Positions 46,532 through 57,459 of a stretch of DNA of 64,000 bases are shown here, one piece after another. Position 1 is the stretch's first letter, and each line of letters starts with the position of its first letter. Location: contig CM032233.1 in NCBI GenBank assembly GCA_019009955.1, forward strand, positions 64,967,501 to 65,031,500. The letters are read 5' to 3'. The notes beneath the pieces were generated by a model. The model was given only the letters and a program-made list of their open reading frames with translations, was not told the origin of the DNA and searched no databases. Origin of the DNA: Riptortus pedestris. Taxonomy: Eukaryota; Arthropoda; Insecta; Hemiptera; Alydidae. Made by a program: the position numbers and the translations under genes.

Positions 46532-46539
46532 ACTAATAC

Positions 46540-46735
46540 AATATCAAGCTAAAGAATTATTAAGGGATGTGTTAAATTAATGTTATTCATTTTTTACATT
46601 TTTTTGAAAAGGGATAGTCCCTGAAGAGGTGGCAAGTAAGCCACGAAACATGTAATAATAATAAAGTTTTCACCGAAAAAAAATGTTTTTTATTGGAGAC
46701 CCTTGCCACAAAATTTGAAGAATATATAACTAAGT
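46540..46735 (+). mobile_element. Penelope-like foldback arm with hammerhead motif
   Basis: Collinear with 3770-3958: AAAGGGATAGTCCCTGAAGA, CCACGAAACATGTAATAAT, TTTTTTATTGGAGACCCTTG to AAATTTGAAGAATATATA. Single arm. Confidence 0.65.
46621..46653 (+). ncRNA. Hammerhead-like ribozyme motif
   Basis: CUGAAGA (46621-46627), GGUGGC-AAGUAA-GCCAC (5-bp stem; G-C next to the core with one bulged G), GAAAC (46644-46648), AU, GUA. The GGGC that would close helix I in the 14849 copy is replaced by AUAAU. Confidence 0.45.
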
Positions 46736-46742
46736 TCTTATA

Positions 46743-46931
46743 TAAAATTATTAAACAGATAGATTATTTTAAAAGTATTCATTCAATTTCAGACAATTTT
46801 ATACTGGAAGCATTTATAAGTTCACTATTTAATAATATGAAAATAAATTAATTGAAATAATATTAGTGACATTCTTATATAAAACGAAAAATATTTGACG
46901 TATTCTATTATGCATTTAAATTTTTAATGGA
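46743..46931 (+). repeat. Dispersed repeat F, copy 2
   Basis: Near-identical partner of 42056-42246. Confidence 0.9.
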
Positions 46932-47489
46932 AATATATACATTCCATTTCTAAATAGTTAGTTTCATATCACATCATTTCAATTTAATAGCATATTTGAA
47001 CCAAATCCAGTTCTCTCCCTCTACAATAACGGCACTATGCGTCTGAGGTTGTATAAAATGAACTGCGTTGGTCTCGGTTTAAGAATATATCAATTTTAAG
47101 ATTTATGTATTATTTCTTAATATGTTTACGATTTTTACATTTAAAAAAAACATGGAAAAATATGGATACATAATGATTCACTACTATGATCTGAATAACG
47201 TTGACATTGGATATGACAGGAGGATTCATATTACAGAGTTCCCAATATCAACAGGACAATTTCCAGGGAAGCCACAGTAATAGATGCATATTGAAGTTCA
47301 AAAAGTTCTCAGCTTGTTTTGATTGGATAGCAACAAAGAGGAAAAATTAAATACTGCCATAGTCAGGAAACAAACGTATTTTGTGATGAACGTAAATGAA
47401 GTTTTTTGAACTTCATTAAGGTATCACAACTACAACCAATTCCATAGCCTATTTTAAGTAAATTTATAAATAGTAAGCAACTGCAGTGA
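46932..47489. other. Spacer
   Basis: No repeat or coding signal recognised. Confidence 0.4.
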
Positions 47490-47585
47490 CAACAGTACAG
47501 GACCAACCTTGTTGAAATGTAATTTACTATAAATATTGTTATATATATTTATTCTCTATATTGAATATTAATTGCGATATTTGCC
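47490..47585 (+). mobile_element. HX core fragment interrupted by the next HX
   Basis: CAGGACCAACCTTGTTGAAA to TTAATTGCGATATTTGCC, ending in the core T run where the next HX begins. Confidence 0.8.
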
Positions 47586-48690
47586 TTTTAGCAGATTTCC
47601 CTTAAGGGAAATCAGCTATTGAGGTCGTACTCATGACGCGATTTTCGAAAAATTTCTTCAAATGTCCATCGATCTTACCCAGGAGATGACGAAAATGAGG
47701 TCCGTTCAAAATTATATATATATATATATATTCATTTGTCTGTTAACACTCTAGTGGTCGTATTGTTGTTTGATCGTTACCAAACTCGATATTTAAACGT
47801 TTGATGCAAAAAGACAGATCAAGTTCGTTAATGGCTGAAATCGGACCAGTGAGAGGGGGGGTTTATAGGGGGTATTTTCGAAAATTCGAAATATCTCCGT
47901 TACCATACATCGGATTGGATAATTGTATAGAACTAATCTTATTGCAAACTACATTTACTACAAATATTGTTCTATACATTTATTGTCTATCTTGAATAAT
48001 AACCGAGATATTGGCATTTTTATTAAGTGTATCGGACGATTGAATTTCCCGCCAAAAGCTAGTTCGGTCCTAAGTGTTGGGTTCTCGTATGGAGATGTCT
48101 CTATTGTATAACTCCACTTGGGAAATCTGCTTAGTGCGTGACGGCCTTTTTTTAGTTTTCAGCCACTAGCAAACCCCACTCCTACTCATGTCACATAAAC
48201 AATACTCTCTTATATAATAAACTACTTTATTTGAAGGTTAAATACCAAAAATTGTTTTCAATAGACCTTTATTATACGAGATAAATGCAAATACGTTCTG
48301 TTGATCCCCCCCCCCACTCTTTAGTTCTTGGAGTACTAAAATTTGAGTGATTGAGTTAAAAATTATTCTGACTCATTGTGAATAAATATGATATAGTAAA
48401 TAGTTTTCAATAAATTTAATATGTTATATTCATAAATATTTCAGTAATTGTTTTTCTTTTCGGTAAAGAATATTTCTATCTGTCAGAGGTTGACTGACCT
48501 GTTTGTTTACAATTCAGACGCTTTCCGTTGGCAGGTTATTGAAATTGACTGTAAGATTTCTCATTACCGTTGGTATTTATTCACTTAATATTCTAGGTGG
48601 TGTTAATTGTTACCACTAAGTATATTTATTTATTGTAAAACTTCACGTGGGAAATCTGCTTCGTATAGCAGCCCCTGCGTGACGTGCTTT
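47586..48690 (+). mobile_element. HX element, long subfamily, both ends, with a nested HX 3' end
   Basis: Perfect 5' palindrome at 47592-47611, short TA at 47715-47730, core, then at 48025-48152 a 3'-terminal piece of a short-subfamily HX (CCGCCAAAAGCTAGTTCGG ... GGGAAATCTGCTTAG ... GACGGCCTTTTTTT). The host continues TTAGTTTTCAGCC and runs to GGGAAATCTGCTTCG, CCCCTGCGTGACGTGCTTTT. Confidence 0.93.
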
Positions 48691-49654
48691 TTAGGTTTTG
48701 TATTATATATAAATACTTACCATTTATGTTTAGTGCGTCAATAAAAGTTTACATAAGAATTACCTATACTGAAAGGACTATCCTTAAATGTAATTAAAAA
48801 AAGGTTGTTGCGAAATTTCAATCTCATATGTACAACATTAGACTAGACCTAACGGGGGATGACCTTTTTGAGAATGTCAGAAAGACTGGACAAAGGGAGA
48901 TTCCATTCCCCTGTCTGGCCATAGGTTGTTTTAATGTTAGCACTTTTCATATAGTCTAGAGGGAAGCTATTAATGAAAAAAAGAAGAAAAAAAGATTTAT
49001 AGCGCATATTAAAAAAAAAAAAAGAAAAAAACTGCAAGAAGGTTGGTGGGGGAGTGGGTAAATACCATACCTCGATATGACATTTACTTAAGTACCTACA
49101 CGTAGAAATCCTTCAAAATATTCAATTCATGAGTCAATGCCTTAAACAACAGCGGTCCACAAAAAAGAGAAAATTCGAGTGAATATAAAAATAATACGCT
49201 AGTAATAGCATTTATAAAACATAGACCCCAATTATATCACAACATAACAATTTATAATGGAAAACTACCCTGTCAAGATAAAGTAAGATACTTAGAATTA
49301 ATTCTCTATTAAGACATTTACTCAGCACATAAAGAAACAATGAGACGAGGCGAATAAAGACCTTTGCCCTAAATCCAAACATATCCGAGACAAGTCGGAA
49401 TTAAGTTTTGAAAATACGCAAATTTTAAATTAGGTCCATTTTAACAAATGCTTCTTCTGTCTGGAGCGCTACTTGTAATAGGACCTTAAAAAAAATTTCA
49501 TATCTTCCAAAACAAACACATCTGAATTGCAAAAAAACATATCTAAACCCACCAAAGTAGATGCACTTTATCACATATCCACTTTTTACGCTGTTCATTT
49601 ACAAACTCACGTATAAGTGTTTTAGAGAAAACAAAAAACCTAACACACTGATTA
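48691..49654. other. Spacer
   Basis: A-rich stretches near 48980 and 49010. No repeat partner or coding signal. Confidence 0.4.
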
Positions 49655-50115
49655 AAAAGTCCGTCACGCAGGGGCTGCGTAAACTAAGCAGATTTCCCAC
49701 GTGAAGTTTTACAATAGAGAAATCTGCCTAGTAATAACCTATTCTCACGAGGACGAATAGTTAGTGAAACAGCCACACTAGCGCTAGTACGCTCGGCGGA
49801 AACTCCCGAACATAGCCGACCACATTCACAATATAAATCCAAATATCTCGGTTAATATTAAAGATACAGAATAAATGTATAGAACAATATTTATAGTAAA
49901 TTTAATTTGCAATACGATTGGTTTTATACAATTTTTTGATCCGACGTATGGTAACGGAGATATTTCGAATTTTCGAAAATCCCCCCTCTAATCCCCTCCT
50001 CCCACTGGTTCGATTTTAGCCATTAACGAACTTGATCTTCCTTTTTACATAAAACGATTAAATTCCGAGTTTTGTAACGATCAAACAAAAATTGCGACCG
50101 CTAGAGCGTTAACAG

Positions 50116-50199
<84 letters not shown>

Positions 50200-50317
50200 G
50201 AACGGACCTCATTTTCGTCATCTCCTGGGTAGGATCGATGGACATTTGAAGAAATTTTTCGAAACTCGCGTCATGAGTACGACCTCAATAGCTGATTTCC
50301 CTTAAGGGAAATCTGCT
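49655..50317 (-). mobile_element. HX element, short subfamily, both ends intact
   Basis: One of the cleanest copies: 3' end AAGTCCGTCACGCAGGGGCT at about 49659 and 5' end with a perfect GATTTCCCTTAAGGGAAATC at 50294-50313. TA at 50119-50194. Confidence 0.96.
50119..50194. repeat. (TA)n microsatellite inside HX
   Basis: About 76 bp of TA at the standard position. Confidence 0.96.
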
Positions 50318-50504
50318 AAAAGTCCGTCCCGGGCTGCGTAAACTAAGCAGATTTCTTACGTGCTAGTATGACATACTAGTTATATCTTGCCACATATTCT
50401 CACTGAAAGCCAACAAATACGATTTACTTGTTTAATATTTGAGTTATGAAAAAATGTATAGAGCAGGAATTTTAGAACATCAATATTTTAACAATATTAA
50501 TTCT

Positions 50505-50664
50505 CGTTGGGAGCACTTTGCAACCCAAATAGGGTGGGAAATTTCGCAAACCAACCAATCTTTTTCATCAAAAATTCGCAAACCAACAAACATTACAACC
50601 GCTGGAGCAGACAGCCGAAGTCCTCCCAACGAAAATACTTCCCAGCGATGCAGCCTAAAAATAG
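50505..50664. mobile_element. Unknown 160-bp insertion with 12-bp target duplication
   Basis: Identical AATATTAATTCT at 50493-50504 and 50665-50676. The insert begins CGTTGGGAG and contains its complement CTCCCAACG near 50623, plus a repeated TTCGCAAACCAAC (about 50534 and 50575). GC-richer than the host. No family recognised. Confidence 0.8.
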
Positions 50665-50878
50665 AATATTAATTCTATAACTTTTTTTGATTCGACTCGT
50701 AATAACGGAGATATTTTGAATTTCTTAAATTTTCCCTCTTTAAACCCTCTCCCTCCCTAACACCCCGTCCAATTTAAGCCATTAACGAACTTGATCTTTA
50801 ATTTTGCATTATACCCATCGTCTTCGATAACGATACAGCAAACATTGCAATCGCTGGAGCGGTAACAAACAAAACGAA

Positions 50879-50918
<40 letters not shown>

Positions 50919-50950
50919 GTGTTGATGTTTTCGGCCAGGTTATATTTATA

Positions 50951-51379
50951 TATGGTGTTGTTATTGTTTTTTGGAGTTTTGGTCAATGTTGGTGAACAAA
51001 TCTTAGTTTATGCCGATATTTTGAGAATATTTGTTTTCTCTTCTTCAGGGCTGTAAAATGTGTACTATAAATATAAAATAAAACATAAGGCTGTGACCCT
51101 GCTCAGTGTAAACAGACCAGGGAAGGTTATTATAACCAGTAGTCCTATGTGCAATACATCATGTACAGTAGTTTTTAAGTAACTTTAGTCTTGGTAAGTA
51201 AAAAATACCATCAACACCTCCTGTTACACTCTAATTTAATAAAAATTTGTAATATATATAAAGTAGTACCTGTATTTTTTCAGCGCTGAAGAAGAGAAAA
51301 TAAATATTCTGGAAATATTGGCATACACTAAGATTTTTTCAACAACATTGACCAAAATAAAATAACAACACCATATATA
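50951..51379. mobile_element. Foldback element inside an HX TA tract
   Basis: Arms 50951-51048 and 51286-51379 are inverted copies at about 85% by eye (TATATGGTGTTGTTATT; TCAATGTTG; TTCTCTTCTTCAG). TA lies at both sides (50882-50913 and 51372-51389). The loop shares GTGACCCTGCTCAGTGTAAA and TGTTACACTCTAATTTAATA with 22476-22707. Both arms carry CTGAAGA cores. Confidence 0.85.
51286..51315 (+). ncRNA. Hammerhead-like motif in foldback arm
   Basis: CUGAAGA, then an AGAG/UUCU stem around an A-rich loop, then GGAAA. The inverted arm (51042-51048 and on, minus strand) has CUGAAGA with a GAGAA/UUCUC stem but AAAA in place of GAAA. Confidence 0.3.
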
Positions 51380-51409
51380 TATATATATATCCCTTAAGTG
51401 AAATCTGTT

Positions 51410-52446
51410 AACAAAAATATAGTTAATTCCACCTAATGAACTCTAAAAAGATATGTCAAAAAATGTCTAAGCACATATTACTCAAATTAATACAATAAAA
51501 TAAAGTTTCTTAATTATCCATTCAAGGGACTCGTAGTTAAATCGTAAGTTCATTATTCCATAACTCTACGCATTAAAACCAGCTAGGACTCTGCTGTGCC
51601 TACCATTCTTATAATAATATTTCTGTTACAACTACTTTAAGACTAGTAATTTTACTACCTTAATTATAACTTTACACCTGAATTGTATGTTCATTTATGG
51701 ATATCGAAGCAGATAGAGGGATTTATAAATGATTGTCCCTTGCTTTAAATTATTGTTACAGAATGTTGAATGTTATTAAGGCTTGAAGGTAGATGTCATA
51801 CCAAGTCATATGTTGCGTTTGTAATTTTAAATAAATCAAAAATTTAGTTATAGAAAACGGCGGTAAAAACTGAATGTTCGCTTTTTTTTTATTCTTAGTA
51901 ATTTTCATTTTTTGGCCTTTATGCCTCTTAATCTTGTCATTGCTATCATGGAGCCCGTGTACAACGGTTTTAATATTCCCAGGACATTTATTATTATTTA
52001 TTATAAACAAAAATAGAGCTCCACAACTGTGGCGACTTGACTCTTCTTAAAGATCGGAAAAACAACAAAGACAAAAAACAAGAAAAAAAATGGAGCACAC
52101 AAAATAATATAAAGAACAATATTCTAAACACACTTAAAGAAACAAGAAACACGAAAACAAGTTAGAATTGAGAAAAGTGGTAAATAAATAAGGGAACTTT
52201 GGTAACTTAGGAACTACAATTATTCATAAAAACAGGGATATGTCATTCAAATTTCTCAGGATAGACGTCCATCAAGGATTTTGGTACTCATTTTATCCTA
52301 AAAATACACTATTGATCGCCACTGAACCTAACCAAAATTCGTGTTTTCCCAACCAAATTACTTTTAGACTAGAGATATCAAGATCTCATTTCCTTCAAAA
52401 TCGGGAGCTAGTAGGAACTGTACATTTGCTGTCAGCTCAAGCTTTA
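51410..52446. other. Spacer with a LINE tail
   Basis: Only the antisense LINE tail at 51985-52040 is recognised. A-rich sequence follows it to about 52190. Confidence 0.4.
51985..52040 (-). mobile_element. LINE 3' tail remnant, antisense
   Basis: On the minus strand, AGTCGCCACAGTTGTGGAGC is followed by a TAATAAATAATAATAAA-like tail. Same style as 4788-4860. Confidence 0.5.
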
Positions 52447-53053
52447 TTAAAAGTCCGTCACGCAGGGGCTGCGTTAACTAAGTATGTTTGTCACGTATTT
52501 TCATTTATCTCAAAAATTAAAATTTCAATGAGAACAATTTTTGGTATCTAGGCTTCAAATAAAGTGCTTCATGATATAACAGCTTATTGGTAATATGACA
52601 AGAGTAGTAGGGGGATTACTGTAGTCCGAAAACTAACAAAAAATGGGAATATCTATGTTAATAATCCTGATAGTGAAAAGACGTGTTTAACAACATTTAT
52701 AAAACATTTCATTTACAATACGATTTGTTCTTTAAAAGTTTTCGATGGGACTTATAATAACGGAGATGTTTAGAATTTTCGAAATTTCCGTCTCTAAACC
52801 CTCCTCCTCTCCCACGTCCGATTTCAGCCGTTAACGAACTTATTCTTTATTTTTAAATAAAACGATTAAATATCCAGTTTGCTGACGTTAAACAAATCAC
52901 CACCTCTAGAGTATTAATTGATAAATGTATAAGCCATACATATAGTCTTGAACGGACCTCATTTTCGTCATCTCCTAGATAGGATCAATGACCATTTGAG
53001 GATTTTTTTTTTTAATCGTGTCATGAGCATAAACTCACAGAATCCGCTGAAAA
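52447..53053 (-). mobile_element. HX element, both ends, shortened
   Basis: 3' end AAAAGTCCGTCACGCAGGGG, core at about 52640-52900, no real TA tract (CATACATATAG), and a decayed 5' end (AGAATCCGCTGAAAAG). Confidence 0.88.
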
Positions 53054-54109
53054 GAAGAGCGGTGATCTTGTGTGATGGCCATATTTACCTGTGATGGCAT
53101 TGGCGAGGGCTTGCACCTATTAGTCTTAAATTTTCTTATTCGATTTGGATCAGGATCATATTTATATAGATAAGATAGTTCCAAATTAACTCCCGTTTGC
53201 CGATTGAAAATTTTAAAGTTTATTATGTCTGTACAAAGGAGGTAGTTCAGTGAGGAATAATAATGAAACGAACAAACTTTTATAGTATAAAATATATTTG
53301 AGTACGTTTAGAGAAGAGGGTGAAAGTTCAGACCACTAGACATACTAGAAATGTAAACTATACTGATCTGCATTGCTTTCATCCTGTGTCGCTCTTTGAC
53401 TAATATTTGTAACCTTTAAAGAAGTAATATTTAAATTCGGTCTTAACGAAGTTATTCAACGAAGTATTCAATTGCGAATTGGAGGTTAATATATTATTGC
53501 CATTGCTGATGTTACTTAATACTGGGGAACATTAAAACATTATTTGATACTCGAATTCTGTTTATGTAATTCCTAATACTAATGCACCAGTAGATATAAT
53601 GCGTTTCTATCTACTAGTACTAAATGGTATAGTCCCGACGTGAGTCTACTTAGCAGACTGAGGATATCCTAGTAATTACTGTGTCAATTGCAACTCATTG
53701 ATGAGTAACTTGCGACCATCGTGCCGAATGTTTGGACAATTGGAAGGAATGATCTAGTATACATGCTCTCGAAAGACTCTAACAGGTCTGAAGTCGTGAC
53801 TACTGTCAGGAATTTCACTGATTATTGGTCTTAGGTGTTTCAGAAAATGAAAAAAAGAAATCAGTATTAACGGATGACGAATGTTTGACGGTCAACGAAC
53901 TAATTAAAATGCATATGCTACTTATTAACGTCCACTTTGTGCTAGTAAGGCGAGAGTGGGAGCTATCTACACAGCTCATATGGATATAGGCAATAGAAGT
54001 GTGGGCTACAGCCTTCGAACATCAGACGCATCCAGACTTTCCGATCCAAAGTCCTGCGCACCATAGTAGATGCTCCATATTATACAAACCGCACCCTTCA
54101 AAAGATCTT
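53054..54109. other. Spacer with an antisense SINE tail
   Basis: 53920-53985 on the minus strand carries the SINE-1 3' end (CTAGCACAAAGTGGACGTTA). Otherwise unassigned. Confidence 0.4.
53920..53985 (-). mobile_element. SINE-1 3' fragment, antisense
   Basis: TTAACGTCCACTTTGTGCTA and the following AGGCGAGAGTGGGAGCTATC and TACA match the reverse complement of the SINE-1 tail region, with changes. Confidence 0.65.
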
Positions 54110-54120
54110 AATACCCCATT

Positions 54121-54355
54121 GGGGGGGGGGGGGCTCAGGTTAGCCATGCGAGTTAAAGCGTTGACTTTAATGTCACATGGTAAACCTAGAGTGGCGAGTT
54201 CGATTCCAGCCTGGCCAGAGGAATTAATTTAATGACGGAATTCATTAAATAAAATCCTTAGTCCCACCCTGGTTAGAAAAGGGTGGTAGCCTGTAGATAA
54301 CCTATCCCAATTATCCTTAGTTGCAAAAAGTGGATGTTAATAAATATTTTAATTT
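54121..54355 (+). mobile_element. SINE-1, full length
   Basis: GGGGGGCTCAGGTTAGCCAT head preceded by a G run, B box GAGTTCGATTCC, body CCACCCTGGTTAGAAAAGG, tail GTGGATGTTAATAAATATTT. Flanks AATACCCCATT (54110-54120) and AATATTCCATT (54356-54366) are an imperfect 11-bp target duplication with two changes. Confidence 0.92.
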
Positions 54356-54366
54356 AATATTCCATT

Positions 54367-54747
54367 TTTAAAGGACCTCATTCCCTTAAGATTAAAAAAA
54401 AAACCACAGCAGGCTATCCAATCATCCTAATCCAGCAGTCCTAGCCCTTTCCAGTACCACTCATCCATATTCCCCTCCACGGCGCCTCAAGGGACAATGG
54501 CCCAGAGATCTCCTATAGAAGTGTAAAGTGAAGTGATAGCAGTGGCTATTTTCTTATCAAGTGTCATTCCTCCTTAGCTCTTGACTTCCTTGCCAGGCAG
54601 GGAGAGGCTGCTCCTCATTGTGGTGAAGGGGTGTAGCTTCTGTTGAGAGTGATGGAGGACGATTGTATTGTCACACATTACTAAATGCATTTAAATGCAG
54701 ACTGTAATATTCTTAATATAATAAAATAAAAAATCTACACAGCTTGC
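54367..54747. other. Spacer
   Basis: GC-richer than average around 54410-54650. No supported gene. Confidence 0.4.
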
Positions 54748-55578
54748 CCCCTCAATAGCTGATCTCCCTTAAGGGTACTCATTTTTGCCAAATTTCCTCA
54801 AATGTCCATCGATCCTACCAAGGAGATGACGAAAATGAGGTTCGTTCAAAATATATATGTATATATATATATCTGTTACAGCTCTAGTTGTGCAATTATT
54901 GTTTTATCGTTACCAAACTTGATATATAAGCGTTCCATTTAAAAAGAATAATCAAATTCGTTAATGGCTGAAATCGGATCAGTGGGAGGGGGAGGGAATA
55001 GAGGGGGAATTTCGAAAATGCAAAATATCTCCAAAACATTGCATAAGAGTCAATCTTATTGAATTTAATATAAATATTGTTACCTCCTAATCATTCCACA
55101 TAAACATTACTCTTATATAATAAACCACTTTATTCGAAGCTTAAATACCAAAATTGTTTTCAATAGATCATCATTATACGAGATACATGCAAATACGTTC
55201 TGTTGACCCCCCCCCCTGTCTTTAGTTTTTGGATTACTGAATAGATATTGATTCATTATAAATTACAGTACTATATATAGTAAATAGTTTTCAGTAAATT
55301 TAACACGTTAAATCAGATATATTTCAGTAATTATTTATCTTTCCGGCGAAGAATATTTCTATCTGTCTGTTCAGCTCAGAGAGGTTGGAAGACCTGTTTG
55401 TCTACAATTCAGGCGCTTTCCGTGGGAGGTTATTAAAATTGACTGAAAGACTTTCGTTACCGTTTGTATTTACTCACTTAATACTCACGGTGGAGAGAAG
55501 TGTTACCAGTATGCAGATTATTGTAAAACTTCAAGTGGGAAATCTGCTTCACATCCCCTGCCTGACGGACGTTTCTAG
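54748..55578 (+). mobile_element. HX element with rearranged 5' end
   Basis: The 5' end reads CCCTCAATAGCTGATCTCCC then TTAAGGGTACTCATTTTTGC, so the outer half is an inverted copy of the inner block around the CTTAAG centre. TA is short (54852-54870). The 3' end is GTGGGAAATCTGCTTCACAT, CCCTGCCTGACGGACG. Confidence 0.88.
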
Positions 55579-56546
55579 TCAGGGTTGGACAAGGGATTTT
55601 ATTTAGTGAGGTCGTCAGAACAGACCACTCTAGATTATATTAAGACAAACACCTGGGCTAACCTGAGCCATTAGCGAACTAATTGCGAATTATATGAACC
55701 CGTTTACAGAGTCAAGAATAATTTCCTCCATGAGGAAAGCGAGGAAGACCGTCTTGAAGGAGAGCATATAGGAAATTACGCGTGTTTATCCTGGAAATTA
55801 ATAGTGGGACGGTGAAAATGTGGATAATGACCTAGATCTAGGTATCACATTAGGTAGTATCACACGTTGGAGAACATTGTTGACGATAGGGTGGAGTGAA
55901 AGCGGCAGATAACAGCCACCGAATAATTAGGCAAGCTAAAGGCCCTGTACACTTAATCGACATTGTTTGTGTCAACTCAAATGTTAATGTGCTGGCATGT
56001 GTCCAGATCCACTGGTAATTACTGTCTTAATTAGATCTCATTGAGGTGTAGCCGAGGACCGCCCTGTTGAGTGCTTTCAAACTTAGAATGAAATAGGAAA
56101 GGGACTAATAAACTTTGGATTAGCAATAGGAAAGGAGAGAGAGAGTAGATAGGGGAGCGGTAGGACAACTTAAGATGGTTTGGTAGTGTGGTCGGCTGGA
56201 CTTGAGTCCACCTCACCAACCAAAGGAACTTGGGTTAACCACCCAGTCAGTCCTCTACCTTAGCCACTCCCCTCCAAAAATCAAACCTCATTACTCTACT
56301 TATACCCCACCATAGTCCACATCAAAGTTAATATTTACTTTATTTACCATAATAATTTATTACAATTATCTTAATTTCTTTAGCTATAATATGTATGCCC
56401 TAATTTAATAAAAAATATTTTAAACATACATCTATAAAGCCTATTTAAATATGAGTAGATCGGCAGAAGCTCACTTTCGTAGGCAAACCACTCACTTCTC
56501 TGCTTCAACGTATTTATTATTATTGTTAAACATTAAATCCAAACAA
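55579..56546. other. Spacer
   Basis: No repeat partner or coding signal recognised. Confidence 0.4.
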
Positions 56547-57370
56547 AAAATTCCGTCACGCAGGGGCAGCATAAACTAAGCAGAATTCCAACGCGAAGGT
56601 TCACAATAGATAAATCCACATGCTTGTAACACAAACAATGAATAAATACAAACTCTAATGAGAAATCTTTCAGCCAAATTACAAGTAAATAACCTCTACA
56701 ACGGAAAGTATCTGAATTGTAAACAAACAGGTCAGCCAACCTCGCAGAGCTTAATAGAAAGGTAGCAATATTTTAGACCGGACAGAAAAACAATTAATGC
56801 AATATATCGGAATAAAACATATTGATTTCATTGAAAACTATTTACTATAGCTAGTGCTCTAAATTATAATGAATGAGAATCATTTTTATCTGTCACTCAA
56901 ATTTTAGCCATCCAAGAACAAAAGAAGAGGGAGGGGGATAAACAGAACGCATTTGCATATATCTCAGAAAGTAAAATTCAATGGAAACAATATTTGGTAT
57001 TTAACCTAATAATGAATGGATTCATGATATAACAGCTTATTATGAAAATGACATGAGTAGGACTGGTATTTTACTGAAAGCGGAAAACTATAAAATCCAA
57101 ATATCTCGGTTAATGTTCAAGATGCAGAAGATATGTATAGAACAACAATTACAGATCATTCAATTTACAATAACATTGGTTTTATACAATTTTTTGATCC
57201 GACGTATAGAAACGGAGCATTTTCGAACTTCCCCTTTTACTCCCCCCCCTCCCTCCCACTGATCTGATTTCAGCTATTAACGAACTTTATCTTTCTTTTT
57301 ACATAAAACGAACGATCAAGTTCGATGACTATGAAACAAAAATTGCAACCACTACAGCGTTAAAAGACAT

Positions 57371-57459
<89 letters not shown>

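Larger units (their letters stand above)
50322..51409 (-). mobile_element. HX element, head-to-tail with the previous one, carrying two insertions
   Basis: 3' end GTCCGTCCCGGGCTGCG starts 4 nt (AAAA) after the previous element. A 160-bp insert (50505-50664) and a foldback in the TA tract (50951-51379) interrupt it. The 5' remnant is CCCTTAAGTGAAATCTGTTA at 51391-51410. Confidence 0.88.
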
